DNA of 64,000 bases from Candidatus Defluviilinea proxima. Its GTDB lineage: Bacteria; Chloroflexota; Anaerolineae; Anaerolineales; Villigracilaceae. Made by a program: the position numbers and the translations under genes. The notes under the pieces were generated by a model, which made no database searches, was not told where the DNA came from, and saw nothing but the letters and a program-made list of their open reading frames with translations. Positions 41,415 to 50,013 of the stretch are shown piece by piece. Positions within the stretch are counted from its first letter, which is position 1. Each line of letters starts with the position of its first letter. The stretch covers positions 3,239,501 to 3,303,500 of the forward strand of contig JADKIW010000001.1 in the NCBI GenBank assembly GCA_016721115.1, read 5' to 3'.

Positions 41415-44393
41415 TTACTGTAATTTGAGTGCCCGCCACAATCTTTCCGGCGTGACCGGGTTCTCATCCACGTTCACCCCAGTGGCATCCAAAATAGCAT
41501 TGCCAACTGCGGGCGCAACACCATCCATTGGAATCTCGGCCACAGCCTTTACGCCAAATGGATGACTCGGCTCAAAGGTTTCTACAAAGATCGTTTCTAG
41601 CGCGGGCATTTCATCGGCACGGAAAATATGATAACGATCCAAGTCGCGTTCAATGGCATTGCCTTTGTCATCGTAGCGCATCTCTTCGCAGACTGCGTAG
41701 CCAAGTGCTTGGGTCATACCGCCTTCAATTTGTCCTGATGCGGTCAGTGGATTGACGATCACACCTGAATCGACGGCCATCACCAATCTGTCCACTGTCA
41801 CTGCGCCTGTTTCTGTATCCACTGTGACTTCTGCGAATTGCGCCGCAAATGGGGGAGGCGAAACAGGTGAGACATATGACGCGACTCCCATGATCTGCTC
41901 CTGTTTGTTTTTGTGCAATGAATCAAGCGCGATCTCGGCGAAAGAAACGCTTCTTCCATCAGGGACAGTTGCCATGCGGTTCGACAGCTTTACCTTCGCT
42001 GATTCCGATTCGTCCAAGCCCAACATCATCGTCGCGCGGACACGAATCCTCTCGGCGCAAATTTTCGCCGCGTTGACCGCCGCCGTGCCCGAGATGTAGG
42101 TTGTTGACGAGGCATATGCTCCTTTATCGAACGGCGTGAAGTCAGTATCTGACGAATAACAGATCATATCTTCAAGTGGTACACCCAACACTTCTGCCGC
42201 CATCTGTGCAAGGACCGTATCTGAGCCTGTGCCCAAATCCGTTGCACCGACGAGTAGATTGAACGAACCATCGTCGTTCATCTTGATCGAAGCGCCACCC
42301 ATATCGAGGTAGGGGATGGCCGTCCCTTGCATGACCATCGCAACGCCGATGCCTTTACGTAACTTTCCGCCCTGAGCGGAGCGGAGCGAAGTCGAAGGGC
42401 TGTTGCGCCACTCTTCGTTCCCATATTTGTCATCCCAATTAATGGCGGCACGTCCTTGCGCTACGCATTGCTCCAATCCAACCGTGTGGATGATCTCGGG
42501 GCGCGGTTCACGTCCTTCATTCCATGCAGTTGAAAACGGATGATATTCTCCGGGATGGATCGCGTTCTTCAAGCGGAAGTCAATCGGGTCGAGATTCAAC
42601 GCGCGCGCGATCTTTTCCATGTGACGGTCGAGCGGCCAATAGCCTTGCGGAACACCGTATCCACGGAACGCGCCAGACGGGGGAGTGTTGGTGTACACCA
42701 CATCTGCGTAAAAGCGGATATTGGGACTCTTGCGATATTCTCCGTCGCCGACGTATAACGCCATTGCCTTGTGGCCTGTGTTGCCGGTGACGGTCAATGC
42801 ATGGCAACCATATGCGCCAGTGTCAGATAAGGCGTACATTTCATTGGCTGTGATCGTTCCATCGCGCTTCACGCCGGTCTTCATTTTGACTCGCATCGGG
42901 TGGCGTGAGCGTGCCGCGATAAATTCTTCTTCGCGCGTGTATTCGTAGATGACAGGCCGCTTGGTGGCAATTGTCAAATGTGCAGGCACATCTTCCATCA
43001 ACACTTCCTGCTTGCCACCGAAGCCGCCACCGATGCGCGGCTTGATAACGCGAATCCGTTTGACGGGTAAGTTCAAAACAGGCGCAAGCATTCTCCGCAC
43101 ATGGAACGGAACCTGTGTGGATGTGCGAATCACAAGACGGTCATCCTCGTCCCAATATGTCACGCAGACGTGTGGTTCGATGTGCGCTTGTTGCACCTTT
43201 GGCACTTCATATTCCGCTTCAAAGATCTGGTCCGCTTCGGCAAAACCTTTTTCCACGTTACCAATGTCAATACGGATCTCGGCCGCGAGATTTTTGTCAG
43301 GGTTCGAATCGGCAAAATTGACGTATTCAGGCTCATCGTGAATCCGAACCGCTTTTGGGTCCATGGCTTGACGTGAGTCGAGGATGGCATCCAATATTTC
43401 GTATTCCACGTCGATCAACGTCAACGCTTTCTCAGCGATTTCAGGAGTCTCTGCTGCGACCATTGCCACGCGGTCGCCGACAAATCTCACTTTGTTATCC
43501 AGTGAAAACGAATCGAGCGGACCGGGGATCGGGTCGGATTGTCCCGCCGTGGAATAGACCACACGCGGAATATCCTGCCATGTCAGCACGGCCGCAACGC
43601 CTTTGAGTTCGCGGGCTTTGCTGGCATTGATCTTTTTGATGCGGGCATGGGCGTGCGGACTGCGCAACACGCGCGCGTATAACATACCGCGCATGTCCAT
43701 ATCTGCGGTGAAGGCAGGTTTGCCTTGCACAAGTTTGATTGCATCCACTTTCTTTTCGGGCTTGCCGACGGTTTGGTAGGTTTGCGTTTCAGGCGTGGAA
43801 AAAACTTTTGGCAGTGTTCTTGTCTGTGTATCCGATAGTGTTGACAATGGCTCATTGGATGGGGGCGTGCTTGGAGGATCGAACGAGATCAAGATGCCTT
43901 CGCCAAATTCTGCCTCTCCACGCATCACGGCCGCGGCTTTGAGTACGGCCTGCACGGGTTTGACATACCCTGTACAACGACACAACACGCCCGCGATCGC
44001 TTCGCGCACTTCATCTTCTGTTGGGTTTGGATTTGCCTCCAGCAAAGACTTCGCCGCAAGGATCTGCCCGGGCGTACAGAATCCGCATTGGATCGCGCCC
44101 GACTCAACGAAGGCTTGTTGTAGTGGATGCAACCCGTCTGTCTTCTTCCAGCCTTGATCGGGATGCTCGCCAAGACCTTCTATGGTGACGATGTTATGTC
44201 CCTCGGCTTGGGCGGCGAGAAGTGATCCCGCGTTGACAGGTTTACCGTCGAGCAGAACTGTGTCTGCGCCGGTGAGTCCCTGCTCGTCACCAAACTTGAC
44301 TCCGTAATAACCAAGTCTGCGTACGGCAGAGAGGAGAGTCTCAGATGGGTGGCATTCGAGTTCGTGTTTACTACTGTTGATGGTAAGTTTCAT
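41415..44393 (-). CDS. XdhD-like molybdenum hydroxylase with fused Fe-S domain
   Basis: A 992-residue fusion of an Fe-S subunit and a molybdopterin-binding subunit of the xanthine dehydrogenase family. The N-terminal domain (1-85) keeps the ferredoxin shape but reads VKFGDEQGLTGADTVLLDG, so the four cysteines of the plant-type [2Fe-2S] cluster are absent. The second cluster survives (IQCGFCTPGQ and VLCRCTGY). The Mo domain shows RIGGGFGGKQ, AFRGYG and the catalytic Glu region VKAVAEIPM. This pattern recalls E. coli XdhD and selenium-dependent hydroxylases. There is no FAD subunit nearby. The true start is 44393; the upstream open frame only translates a palindromic repeat. Substrate unknown, likely a purine or N-heterocycle. 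Confidence 0.85.
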   Translation of the reverse strand: MKLTINSSKHELECHPSETLLSAVRRLGYYGVKFGDEQGLTGADTVLLDGKPVNAGSLLAAQAEGHNIVTIEGLGEHPDQGWKKTDGLHPLQQAFVESGAIQCGFCTPGQILAAKSLLEANPNPTEDEVREAIAGVLCRCTGYVKPVQAVLKAAAVMRGEAEFGEGILISFDPPSTPPSNEPLSTLSDTQTRTLPKVFSTPETQTYQTVGKPEKKVDAIKLVQGKPAFTADMDMRGMLYARVLRSPHAHARIKKINASKARELKGVAAVLTWQDIPRVVYSTAGQSDPIPGPLDSFSLDNKVRFVGDRVAMVAAETPEIAEKALTLIDVEYEILDAILDSRQAMDPKAVRIHDEPEYVNFADSNPDKNLAAEIRIDIGNVEKGFAEADQIFEAEYEVPKVQQAHIEPHVCVTYWDEDDRLVIRTSTQVPFHVRRMLAPVLNLPVKRIRVIKPRIGGGFGGKQEVLMEDVPAHLTIATKRPVIYEYTREEEFIAARSRHPMRVKMKTGVKRDGTITANEMYALSDTGAYGCHALTVTGNTGHKAMALYVGDGEYRKSPNIRFYADVVYTNTPPSGAFRGYGVPQGYWPLDRHMEKIARALNLDPIDFRLKNAIHPGEYHPFSTAWNEGREPRPEIIHTVGLEQCVAQGRAAINWDDKYGNEEWRNSPSTSLRSAQGGKLRKGIGVAMVMQGTAIPYLDMGGASIKMNDDGSFNLLVGATDLGTGSDTVLAQMAAEVLGVPLEDMICYSSDTDFTPFDKGAYASSTTYISGTAAVNAAKICAERIRVRATMMLGLDESESAKVKLSNRMATVPDGRSVSFAEIALDSLHKNKQEQIMGVASYVSPVSPPPFAAQFAEVTVDTETGAVTVDRLVMAVDSGVIVNPLTASGQIEGGMTQALGYAVCEEMRYDDKGNAIERDLDRYHIFRADEMPALETIFVETFEPSHPFGVKAVAEIPMDGVAPAVGNAILDATGVNVDENPVTPERLWRALKLQ
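42369..42400. repeat. Palindromic repeat inserted in frame in the hydroxylase gene
   Basis: The palindrome with arms GCCCT and AGGGC and a core rich in GGAGC/GCTCC codes for NSPSTSLRSAQGGK on the minus strand. This low-complexity loop lies between NEEW and LRKGIGVAM. It resembles a dispersed element class (CCTTCGAC...CTCAGG) and adds about 12 residues without breaking the frame. Confidence 0.6.
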
Positions 44394-44404
44394 GATTGTT
44401 CTTT

Positions 44405-44486
44405 CTCCCTCATCCCTAACCCTGCTCCCGCTAGGAGAAGGGGACTCTGACTCCCTCTCCCGAAGGGAGAGGGCTGGGGTGAGGGG
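44405..44486. repeat. Palindromic element, copy 1 (downstream of DUF559)
   Basis: An ~82-base imperfect palindrome with two stems (for example CCCTCTCCC/GGGAGAGGG). It lies in the 5' leader of the molybdenum hydroxylase gene and 12 bases past the DUF559 stop. A core of about 45 bases is identical, in the same orientation, to copy 2 at 44902-44981. Confidence 0.85.
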
Positions 44487-44498
44487 TAAATCCAAGTC

Positions 44499-44888
44499 TT
44501 ATAATGACTTTAATTCAGCCACGCGTTCCTGGCAAGTCAAATATATTTCGTTCAGCGCATCTTCCAAATGCTTATACACATCTTCATTTGTAATCCGCAT
44601 GACTTTGTACCCGCGCTCTTCCAGCCATTCAGTTCTTGCCTTGTCGTATTCTTCCTGGTCTGGCTCGGCGTGTGAGTCGCCGTCTATTTCGATGACAAGT
44701 TTTGCTTCTGCGCAGTAGAAATCAGCGATAAATCTCCAAATGGGATGTTGGCGACGGATCTTGAAACCCAAACCACGGTTTCTGACACGTGACCATATCT
44801 TCGCTTCGGCGGGCGTAAGTGGATGCCGATGATCGCGTGCCAATTGTAAAATGGCGGGGATGACTTCAAGGGTTGCCTTTTCTTGCAT
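44499..44888 (-). CDS. DUF559-family endonuclease-like protein
   Basis: A 129-residue protein of the DUF559 family, related to very-short-patch-repair endonucleases (PD-(D/E)XK fold). Family signatures are LTPAEAKIWSRVRNRGLGFK, RRQHPIWRFIADFYCAEAKL and VIEIDGDSH. The Asp of ADFYC and the acidic pair in EID are the likely metal ligands. The C-terminus LEERGYKVMRI is typical. The gene is bracketed symmetrically by two direct copies of an ~80-base palindrome, 12 and 13 bases from its ends, and lacks any restriction partner here. It may be a repeat-associated mobile nuclease gene rather than part of a restriction system. Confidence 0.85.
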   Translation of the reverse strand: MQEKATLEVIPAILQLARDHRHPLTPAEAKIWSRVRNRGLGFKIRRQHPIWRFIADFYCAEAKLVIEIDGDSHAEPDQEEYDKARTEWLEERGYKVMRITNEDVYKHLEDALNEIYLTCQERVAELKSL

Positions 44889-44901
44889 GGTATGTTTTCT
44901 A

Positions 44902-44981
44902 CCTCATCCCTAGCCCTTCTCCTGCTAGGAGAAGGGGACTCTGACTCCCTCTCCCGAAGGGAGAGGGCAGGGGGTGAGGGG
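44902..44981. repeat. Palindromic element, copy 2 (upstream of DUF559)
   Basis: An ~80-base imperfect palindrome 13 bases before the DUF559 start and 12 bases after the M16 peptidase stop. It shares a ~45-base identical core with copy 1 at 44405-44486 in direct orientation, so the pair brackets the nuclease gene. Confidence 0.85.
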
Positions 44982-44993
44982 TAATTCAAAATC

Positions 44994-47903
44994 CTATAGA
45001 ACTTTAGTTACCTTCAATCCGACCTCCGCCGCCTCCAGCGCAGACTGCGAACCTATCACGGCCACTGCTTCGGATTGAGCGAGTTTTTCCAATGCTTCAC
45101 CGAAGGCGATGAAATCTTCGCCGTTCGTGGAGAGAACTTGGTCGCGCGTTTTCTGGCGCAGGGCATCAGTGCGGTTGGTGAGATAGCGCATCATGGACGT
45201 GTAGCCTTTGGCATCGGGGAGTTGATAGGCATCAAGGTCGCCGATCGCGCCGATGATGGCCTTGGTCAGTTCGTTGTCGCTTAGGCGGGATGCATCGAGA
45301 CCTTTCAAGAAAGCGGCGGCTTTATCGTAATTCTCAATTGTTCCAGCAATATTTGGATCGCGGTAGGACAGGAAGGTGAATACACCTGATGCATCGTCAA
45401 AGACTGCGAATGATCCGTACGCGCCCCCCTGCACGCGAATCTTTTCCCATAGATACGCCATGCGTAGATAACCGACAACAACATCCGCGGAACCGTCATA
45501 CTGGTAGCCAAGATCGTACAGGTTCGCGCCCTTGCCTACATAGTTGACCTGCGCAGGGATGGTCAAGCCTTCTTTTACTGCATTGGGCTGAATGTTGAAG
45601 GAGGAAAGTACTACGTCTTTGGATGGCAACGTTGAAAGGAATGAATCTAGTTGCGGTTTGAATGCGCTCCAGTTTGCGGCGTCAACAGTTACGTTGACCA
45701 ACATCGCTTTGCGGTTGACAAGTGCGTCACGCATCGCTTCTAATTTTTGTAAGATCGTGTCCCATTTTTTGTCGATGTCTTTTGCCAACTCACGCAGTGC
45801 GAACAAGTAGCCAACACCACTCATCTGATCTTTGGCCCAACCTGATTCGCCGAATTGTGCCCGCAAGCGTTGATTGACGAAAATATGTCCACTTGGCACA
45901 AGGCCAGACTCGAGACCAGCCTTTTCTTCCATGACGATCTGCTTGAGTCTTTCTTTGTTATCGAACTTTGTCGTAAGCAGGACATCTTTCAAGATGCTGA
46001 GCAATTCGAATGACTGTCCCATTGTCGCTTTACCGCGCAGGACTAATTTGAGTACGCTCTCTCCCGACCCGACCACTGTAGACGTGATCGCTGAGCCGTA
46101 GATTCCACCTGTGCTTTTGCCAATGCGTTGTGAGAGTTTTACATAATCTTCGGTCGCTGTTCCCATCTCGAGCAGGGCGCGCGCAAAGATTTCTGTCAGT
46201 GGGAGCAAATCCTTGGGTAGGGCATGTAGATCAAAGCCGAGATCGAGATAGACGATCCCGTTGGTAGAGAGGTCGTGATACAAAACTTTTGTATCCTGTA
46301 TATCCATTACATCGATGGGAATTGTCCTGACTTGTTTATCAAGGTCCTGTAGTTTGAGAACAGGGATCTTTGCTAGCACTTCTTCTGTATCTGGTGTTTC
46401 CTGTCGCTTTTTGAGTTGCTTTGTAGTTTCGACGATGTCTTTGAGCTGTTCTTCTGTCAGCGACTCGCGGATCTTTGCCAGTCGGGCTTGTTCCTCTTCC
46501 TCGAAACGGCGACCAAGCTCCGGGTCCGGTTGGAGGCGGAGAATTGTCCTGTGCTGATTATCCAGTAGGTAAGTCGCGATCAGTTTTTCAAAGTAGAGTT
46601 TATCGTTGGTCAGTCTTGCCCTGATGGCGTTCAATGGCGCTTCGAAGGCGATCAGTTTGAATGGATCGTCGTCGTGAAGCCAGGTGGTCAATGAACGGAG
46701 CATGAGCGAGATGCCACGCGGGAAGGAGCCAGTGTTGTTCTCGCGCAAACGGAACTCGACCGTGTTGAGCGCAGATGCGATCATATCGGGGTCAATGCCT
46801 TCGCGGACAAGCGTTTCGAGAGTGTCGAAGATAAGCTTTTCGATCTTTTTGGCACTGCTGGCGCGTGTACCTTTGAGACCGGTCGAGAAAATGATTTGGT
46901 GCAGGTCTGCTTCAAGGCCAACACCAGCCAGATCTTCACCGAGACCTGAATCGAGCAAAGCTTTCTTAAGCGGGGACGCAGGCGTGCCAATCAGTATATT
47001 GCTGAGAATGCGCAAGCTGAAATTCATCACGGGATCGGATGTGTCAGGGAGAACCCAGTTGACCGTGAGGTAATGTTTCTTTTTGATATCGGTATCTTGC
47101 CCGGCATCATAAGAGTATTTCACCTTCTTCGCACGATTGAACGGTTTCTTCAACGGGATGCTTGATTTGACTTTGATCTTCTTGTATGGCTTGAGGTATT
47201 CCTCCATGAGCTTGAGTCGTTGTTCGGGATCATCGTTGCCGTAGAAAAAGATGAATGAATTGGACGGATGATAATAACTCGCGTGAAACTCTTTGAATGC
47301 TTCGTATGTGAGATCGGGGATATGGCGTGGATCACCGCCTGAATCCACACCGTAGACGTGCTTGGGGAAAAGTGAATTGATGATAACGGTTTCAAGCAAG
47401 CCATCGGGCGAAGAATAGGCGCCCTTCATTTCATTGAACACAACGCCTTTATAGGTGAGTGGCTCGGATACATCGTTGAGCTCATAATGCCAACCCTCTT
47501 GCATGAGCGTTTGCTCGGCCAGCAACGGATGAAGCACTGCATCCATGTATACATCGATCAAGTTGTAAAAGTCTTGCAGGTTTTGGCTTGCCACTGGGTA
47601 GCAGGTTTTATCGGGATACGTGAATGCATTGACGAATGTTGCCAGCGAGCCTTTGAGCAATTCCACGAACGGTTCTTTTGAAGGATATTTCTCGGAGCCG
47701 TTCAACACAGAATGCTCAAGGATGTGTGCAACGCCAGTGGAATCCTTGGGCGGTGTGCGGAAGTTGATCGAGAACACTTTGTTTTCGTCATCGTTGATGA
47801 CCGAGAGCAAACGCGCTCCCGTTTTCTTATGAATGTAATACTTGATCGTTGCATTGATCTCAGGAATGGTTTGTTCCTGCATCAGCGTAAATTTTTTAGA
47901 CAT
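44994..47903 (-). CDS. M16C-family metallopeptidase (presequence-protease-like)
   Basis: A ~969-residue M16C peptidase resembling PreP/insulinase. The inverted zinc motif is HILEHSVLNG (~residue 62) and the distal ligand region is GVVFNEMKGAY (~residue 155). The remaining three M16 half-domains make the closed chamber that degrades unfolded peptides. No signal peptide is seen, so it is cytoplasmic. The start at 47903 (MSKKFTLM) has AGGAG just upstream; a TTG six bases earlier is less likely. Its first eight bases overlap the end of the methyltransferase gene, so the two are co-translated. Confidence 0.9.
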   Translation of the reverse strand: MSKKFTLMQEQTIPEINATIKYYIHKKTGARLLSVINDDENKVFSINFRTPPKDSTGVAHILEHSVLNGSEKYPSKEPFVELLKGSLATFVNAFTYPDKTCYPVASQNLQDFYNLIDVYMDAVLHPLLAEQTLMQEGWHYELNDVSEPLTYKGVVFNEMKGAYSSPDGLLETVIINSLFPKHVYGVDSGGDPRHIPDLTYEAFKEFHASYYHPSNSFIFFYGNDDPEQRLKLMEEYLKPYKKIKVKSSIPLKKPFNRAKKVKYSYDAGQDTDIKKKHYLTVNWVLPDTSDPVMNFSLRILSNILIGTPASPLKKALLDSGLGEDLAGVGLEADLHQIIFSTGLKGTRASSAKKIEKLIFDTLETLVREGIDPDMIASALNTVEFRLRENNTGSFPRGISLMLRSLTTWLHDDDPFKLIAFEAPLNAIRARLTNDKLYFEKLIATYLLDNQHRTILRLQPDPELGRRFEEEEQARLAKIRESLTEEQLKDIVETTKQLKKRQETPDTEEVLAKIPVLKLQDLDKQVRTIPIDVMDIQDTKVLYHDLSTNGIVYLDLGFDLHALPKDLLPLTEIFARALLEMGTATEDYVKLSQRIGKSTGGIYGSAITSTVVGSGESVLKLVLRGKATMGQSFELLSILKDVLLTTKFDNKERLKQIVMEEKAGLESGLVPSGHIFVNQRLRAQFGESGWAKDQMSGVGYLFALRELAKDIDKKWDTILQKLEAMRDALVNRKAMLVNVTVDAANWSAFKPQLDSFLSTLPSKDVVLSSFNIQPNAVKEGLTIPAQVNYVGKGANLYDLGYQYDGSADVVVGYLRMAYLWEKIRVQGGAYGSFAVFDDASGVFTFLSYRDPNIAGTIENYDKAAAFLKGLDASRLSDNELTKAIIGAIGDLDAYQLPDAKGYTSMMRYLTNRTDALRQKTRDQVLSTNGEDFIAFGEALEKLAQSEAVAVIGSQSALEAAEVGLKVTKVL

Positions 47904-48972
47904 GTTCAACTCCTGTATCTCGGAAAATTTTTCTCAATTCATCGATCACGATCTTCTTGCCGTTTTCATCTTTATACAACCACATATCCCAGCCATTCAC
48001 CGGCGCGCCATTCATCAACGCTTTCGCCACGCCGTGAATAGAACCTGTGATGTCTCCACACTTCAAATGCCCATTGGATAGGACTTTCGCTTTTGTCCCA
48101 TCCTTCGCGAAGAACAGAGTCTGTCCCACAGATAATGCTCCACTCTCAAGCAACGCTCCAAACGGGACCCGGGCCTGCTTCGGCTTCTCAACATTGATCG
48201 CCTCTGAATCGGACTCTGCCACCGCGTCAATGCGTTTCTGCGCGACCTTCACGTACTTCTTATCTCGTTCGATTCCGATCCAGTTGCGACCGAGTTTTTT
48301 CGCGACGGCTCCAGTTGTCCCTGAGCCAAAGAACGGATCGAGGATCACATCTCCGATATTTGAAGAGGACATAATGACTCGATAGAGCAGTCCCTCTGGT
48401 TTCTGAGTCGAATGTGCTTTTGATCCATTGGACTTGATACGTTGTTTGCCGGTCACCAAAGGGATCGTCCAATCCGAACGCATTTGCAGATCATCGTTCA
48501 ACGCCTTCATGGATTTGTGATTGAACGTGTAGCGTGCGCCTTTTTTCTTTTGCGCCCAGAGCATTGTCTCATGAGCGTTCGTAAAACGCACCCCTCTAAA
48601 GTTGGGCATGGGATTATTTTTTATCCACACCACGTCATTGAGGATCCAAAAGCCGAGGTCTTGCATGATCGAGCCAACGCGATAGATATTGTGATACGAC
48701 CCGATAACCCAGATCGTGCCTGTATCCTTCAGTACTTTCTGGCTTGCGGATAGCCACCTAGATGTGAACTCGTCATACGCTTTGAAGTCATCGAACTTAT
48801 CCCAACGATCATCCACCGCATCCACCTTCGACATATCGGGACGATATAAATCATTACGCAGTTGCAGGTTGTATGGAGGATCGGCAAAGATCACATCTAC
48901 CGAATTCTCTGGGAGCGAATTGAGAATCTCGATGCAATCACCGGGTAGGATTTGGTTGAGGGGTAGAGTCAT
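47896..48972 (-). CDS. CcrM-like adenine DNA methyltransferase (GANTC type)
   Basis: A 358-residue beta-class N6-adenine methyltransferase very close to CcrM. It has N-terminal LPLNQILPGDCIEILNSLPE and catalytic motif FADPPYNLQL, then WVIGSYHNIYRVG, NPMPNFRGVRFTNAHETMLW and SAM motif DPFFGSGTTGAVAKKLGR. A C-terminal RAMA-type domain (~265-350, VPFGALLESGALSVGQTLFF) contributes to recognition of GANTC in relatives. No cognate GANTC endonuclease is seen, so it is probably an orphan regulatory methylase. It lies 24 bases after the nucleotidyltransferase-like gene and overlaps the M16 gene by eight bases. GANTC specificity is by analogy. Confidence 0.9.
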   Translation of the reverse strand: MTLPLNQILPGDCIEILNSLPENSVDVIFADPPYNLQLRNDLYRPDMSKVDAVDDRWDKFDDFKAYDEFTSRWLSASQKVLKDTGTIWVIGSYHNIYRVGSIMQDLGFWILNDVVWIKNNPMPNFRGVRFTNAHETMLWAQKKKGARYTFNHKSMKALNDDLQMRSDWTIPLVTGKQRIKSNGSKAHSTQKPEGLLYRVIMSSSNIGDVILDPFFGSGTTGAVAKKLGRNWIGIERDKKYVKVAQKRIDAVAESDSEAINVEKPKQARVPFGALLESGALSVGQTLFFAKDGTKAKVLSNGHLKCGDITGSIHGVAKALMNGAPVNGWDMWLYKDENGKKIVIDELRKIFRDTGVEHV

Positions 48973-48996
48973 ATTCTGTAATTGAAGCCAGGAAGT

Positions 48997-49512
48997 TTAT
49001 CTCAAACGGTTTTTGACTTCTTGAAGATGTGCACGAAGCTCTGAGGGATCGATATCGAATTTACGGGCATTCGGCAGAGCATCTTGCATAATTTGTTCCA
49101 GATTATCCATTTCTACCAGTCCTCGTTGAATTAGAAAAACAATATCATCTATGTCTGTATCGAAGCCACGATCTAATTTGCTGAGTGCAATGCCATAAGG
49201 ATCAAGAATGGAAACTTCTATTTTTCTAAATTTATTGACATACAGATTACGTTTGTGTCCATCAGCGGGTAGCGGGATGAAACGGTCAATGGGAACTGCT
49301 TCTACATCAAGTCCCATTTCGCTGGCGAGTTCTTCCATCGTTTTTTGCAGTTCGTTCTTCTTTAGATCATCCCCAACATAATCAATGTCTACTGTAGGGC
49401 GCGGGCTCCCCAACAGGCACAGCGCACTTCCGCCAAGTAGAACCAGTTGTGCGGGATGTGGATACCGCTCTCCTAATTTGATTAAGAAAGTATGTATTTG
49501 CTTACTTTCCAT
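48997..49512 (-). CDS. Nucleotidyltransferase-fold protein (AbiEii/DUF6036-like)
   Basis: A ~171-residue protein with the minimal nucleotidyltransferase signature LLGGSALCLLGSPRPTVDID (residues ~22-45). This is the GG/GS helix turn followed by D-x-D. The downstream strand KFRKIEVSILDPYGIALSKL supplies the third position, and LDRGFDTDIDDIVFLIQ is typical of DUF6036/AbiEii-like proteins. The start at 49512 has GGAAAA upstream and overlaps the preceding gene by 11 bases. Such proteins are often toxins or their partners in two-gene modules. Here it pairs with the helical protein upstream, directly behind mcrBC. Confidence 0.7.
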   Translation of the reverse strand: MESKQIHTFLIKLGERYPHPAQLVLLGGSALCLLGSPRPTVDIDYVGDDLKKNELQKTMEELASEMGLDVEAVPIDRFIPLPADGHKRNLYVNKFRKIEVSILDPYGIALSKLDRGFDTDIDDIVFLIQRGLVEMDNLEQIMQDALPNARKFDIDPSELRAHLQEVKNRLR

Positions 49513-50002
49513 TTTTAGTTTTCCGTGTTTGCGCCAGCCATCTCTGTGCGGCATGATGGTAGGTGCCAAGCCAATTGATAAATGCGCCACTTAGTTCCTG
49601 ATGACGTTTAGCGAGCGCGCGCAGATTCTCTTCAGGATCACTTGATATGGATAAGTGCAACTCTTTTGAGAAAAGATCTGGCATGGGATCTTGATGTGGT
49701 TGATATTGTTGTCTCAGCCAGACGGCGGCAGTGTAGTAGCATTGAAAGGTGACCTGAAAAGCAGGCTTGACTTTCTTCGTAGCCGTGCGAACATATCTGG
49801 CGAACTCAGGGTGTTCCAAAAAGAGAGGGATGAGTGATAAACGGAGGCGCGCCTCTTCGCTTTCGGCCAAGGCTAAGATCAAGCGTGCGGGTTGTTTGCC
49901 TAGGTGATCCTTTTGGCTTTGTCCATCCATGATGAACTTGACGCCCAATGTATGAAGGGCATTCGCGAGTTGTTCACCAGTGATGTTAATTTCAGTATTC
50001 AT
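49502..50002 (-). CDS. Unknown alpha-helical protein coupled to the nucleotidyltransferase
   Basis: A ~166-residue cytoplasmic protein of unrecognised family, starting at MNTEINITGEQLANALHTLG. It looks mostly helical, with a conserved-looking FLEHPEFARYVRTATKKV and a central aromatic patch (TFQCYYTAAVWLRQQYQ), and ends basic (QTRKTKNGK). The open frame continues to 50098, but the upstream part overlaps mcrC and is judged not coding. It lies 11 bases after mcrC and overlaps the nucleotidyltransferase gene by 11 bases. I infer an antitoxin- or adaptor-like partner of that protein; no function is known. Confidence 0.65.
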   Translation of the reverse strand: MNTEINITGEQLANALHTLGVKFIMDGQSQKDHLGKQPARLILALAESEEARLRLSLIPLFLEHPEFARYVRTATKKVKPAFQVTFQCYYTAAVWLRQQYQPHQDPMPDLFSKELHLSISSDPEENLRALAKRHQELSGAFINWLGTYHHAAQRWLAQTRKTKNGK

Positions 50003-50013
50003 AGCCAATAGGA

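Noticed and set aside
44394..44495. A 34-residue N-terminal extension of the molybdenum hydroxylase
   Set aside because: The residues (PLTPALSLRERESES...) are the translation of a palindromic repeat; the family start fits ATG 44393.
47896..48972. Methyltransferase as the partner of the McrBC or HsdR genes in a restriction-modification pair
   Set aside because: McrBC acts without a methylase and the HsdR-like gene is 11 kb away; the CcrM-like domain layout fits an orphan methylase better.
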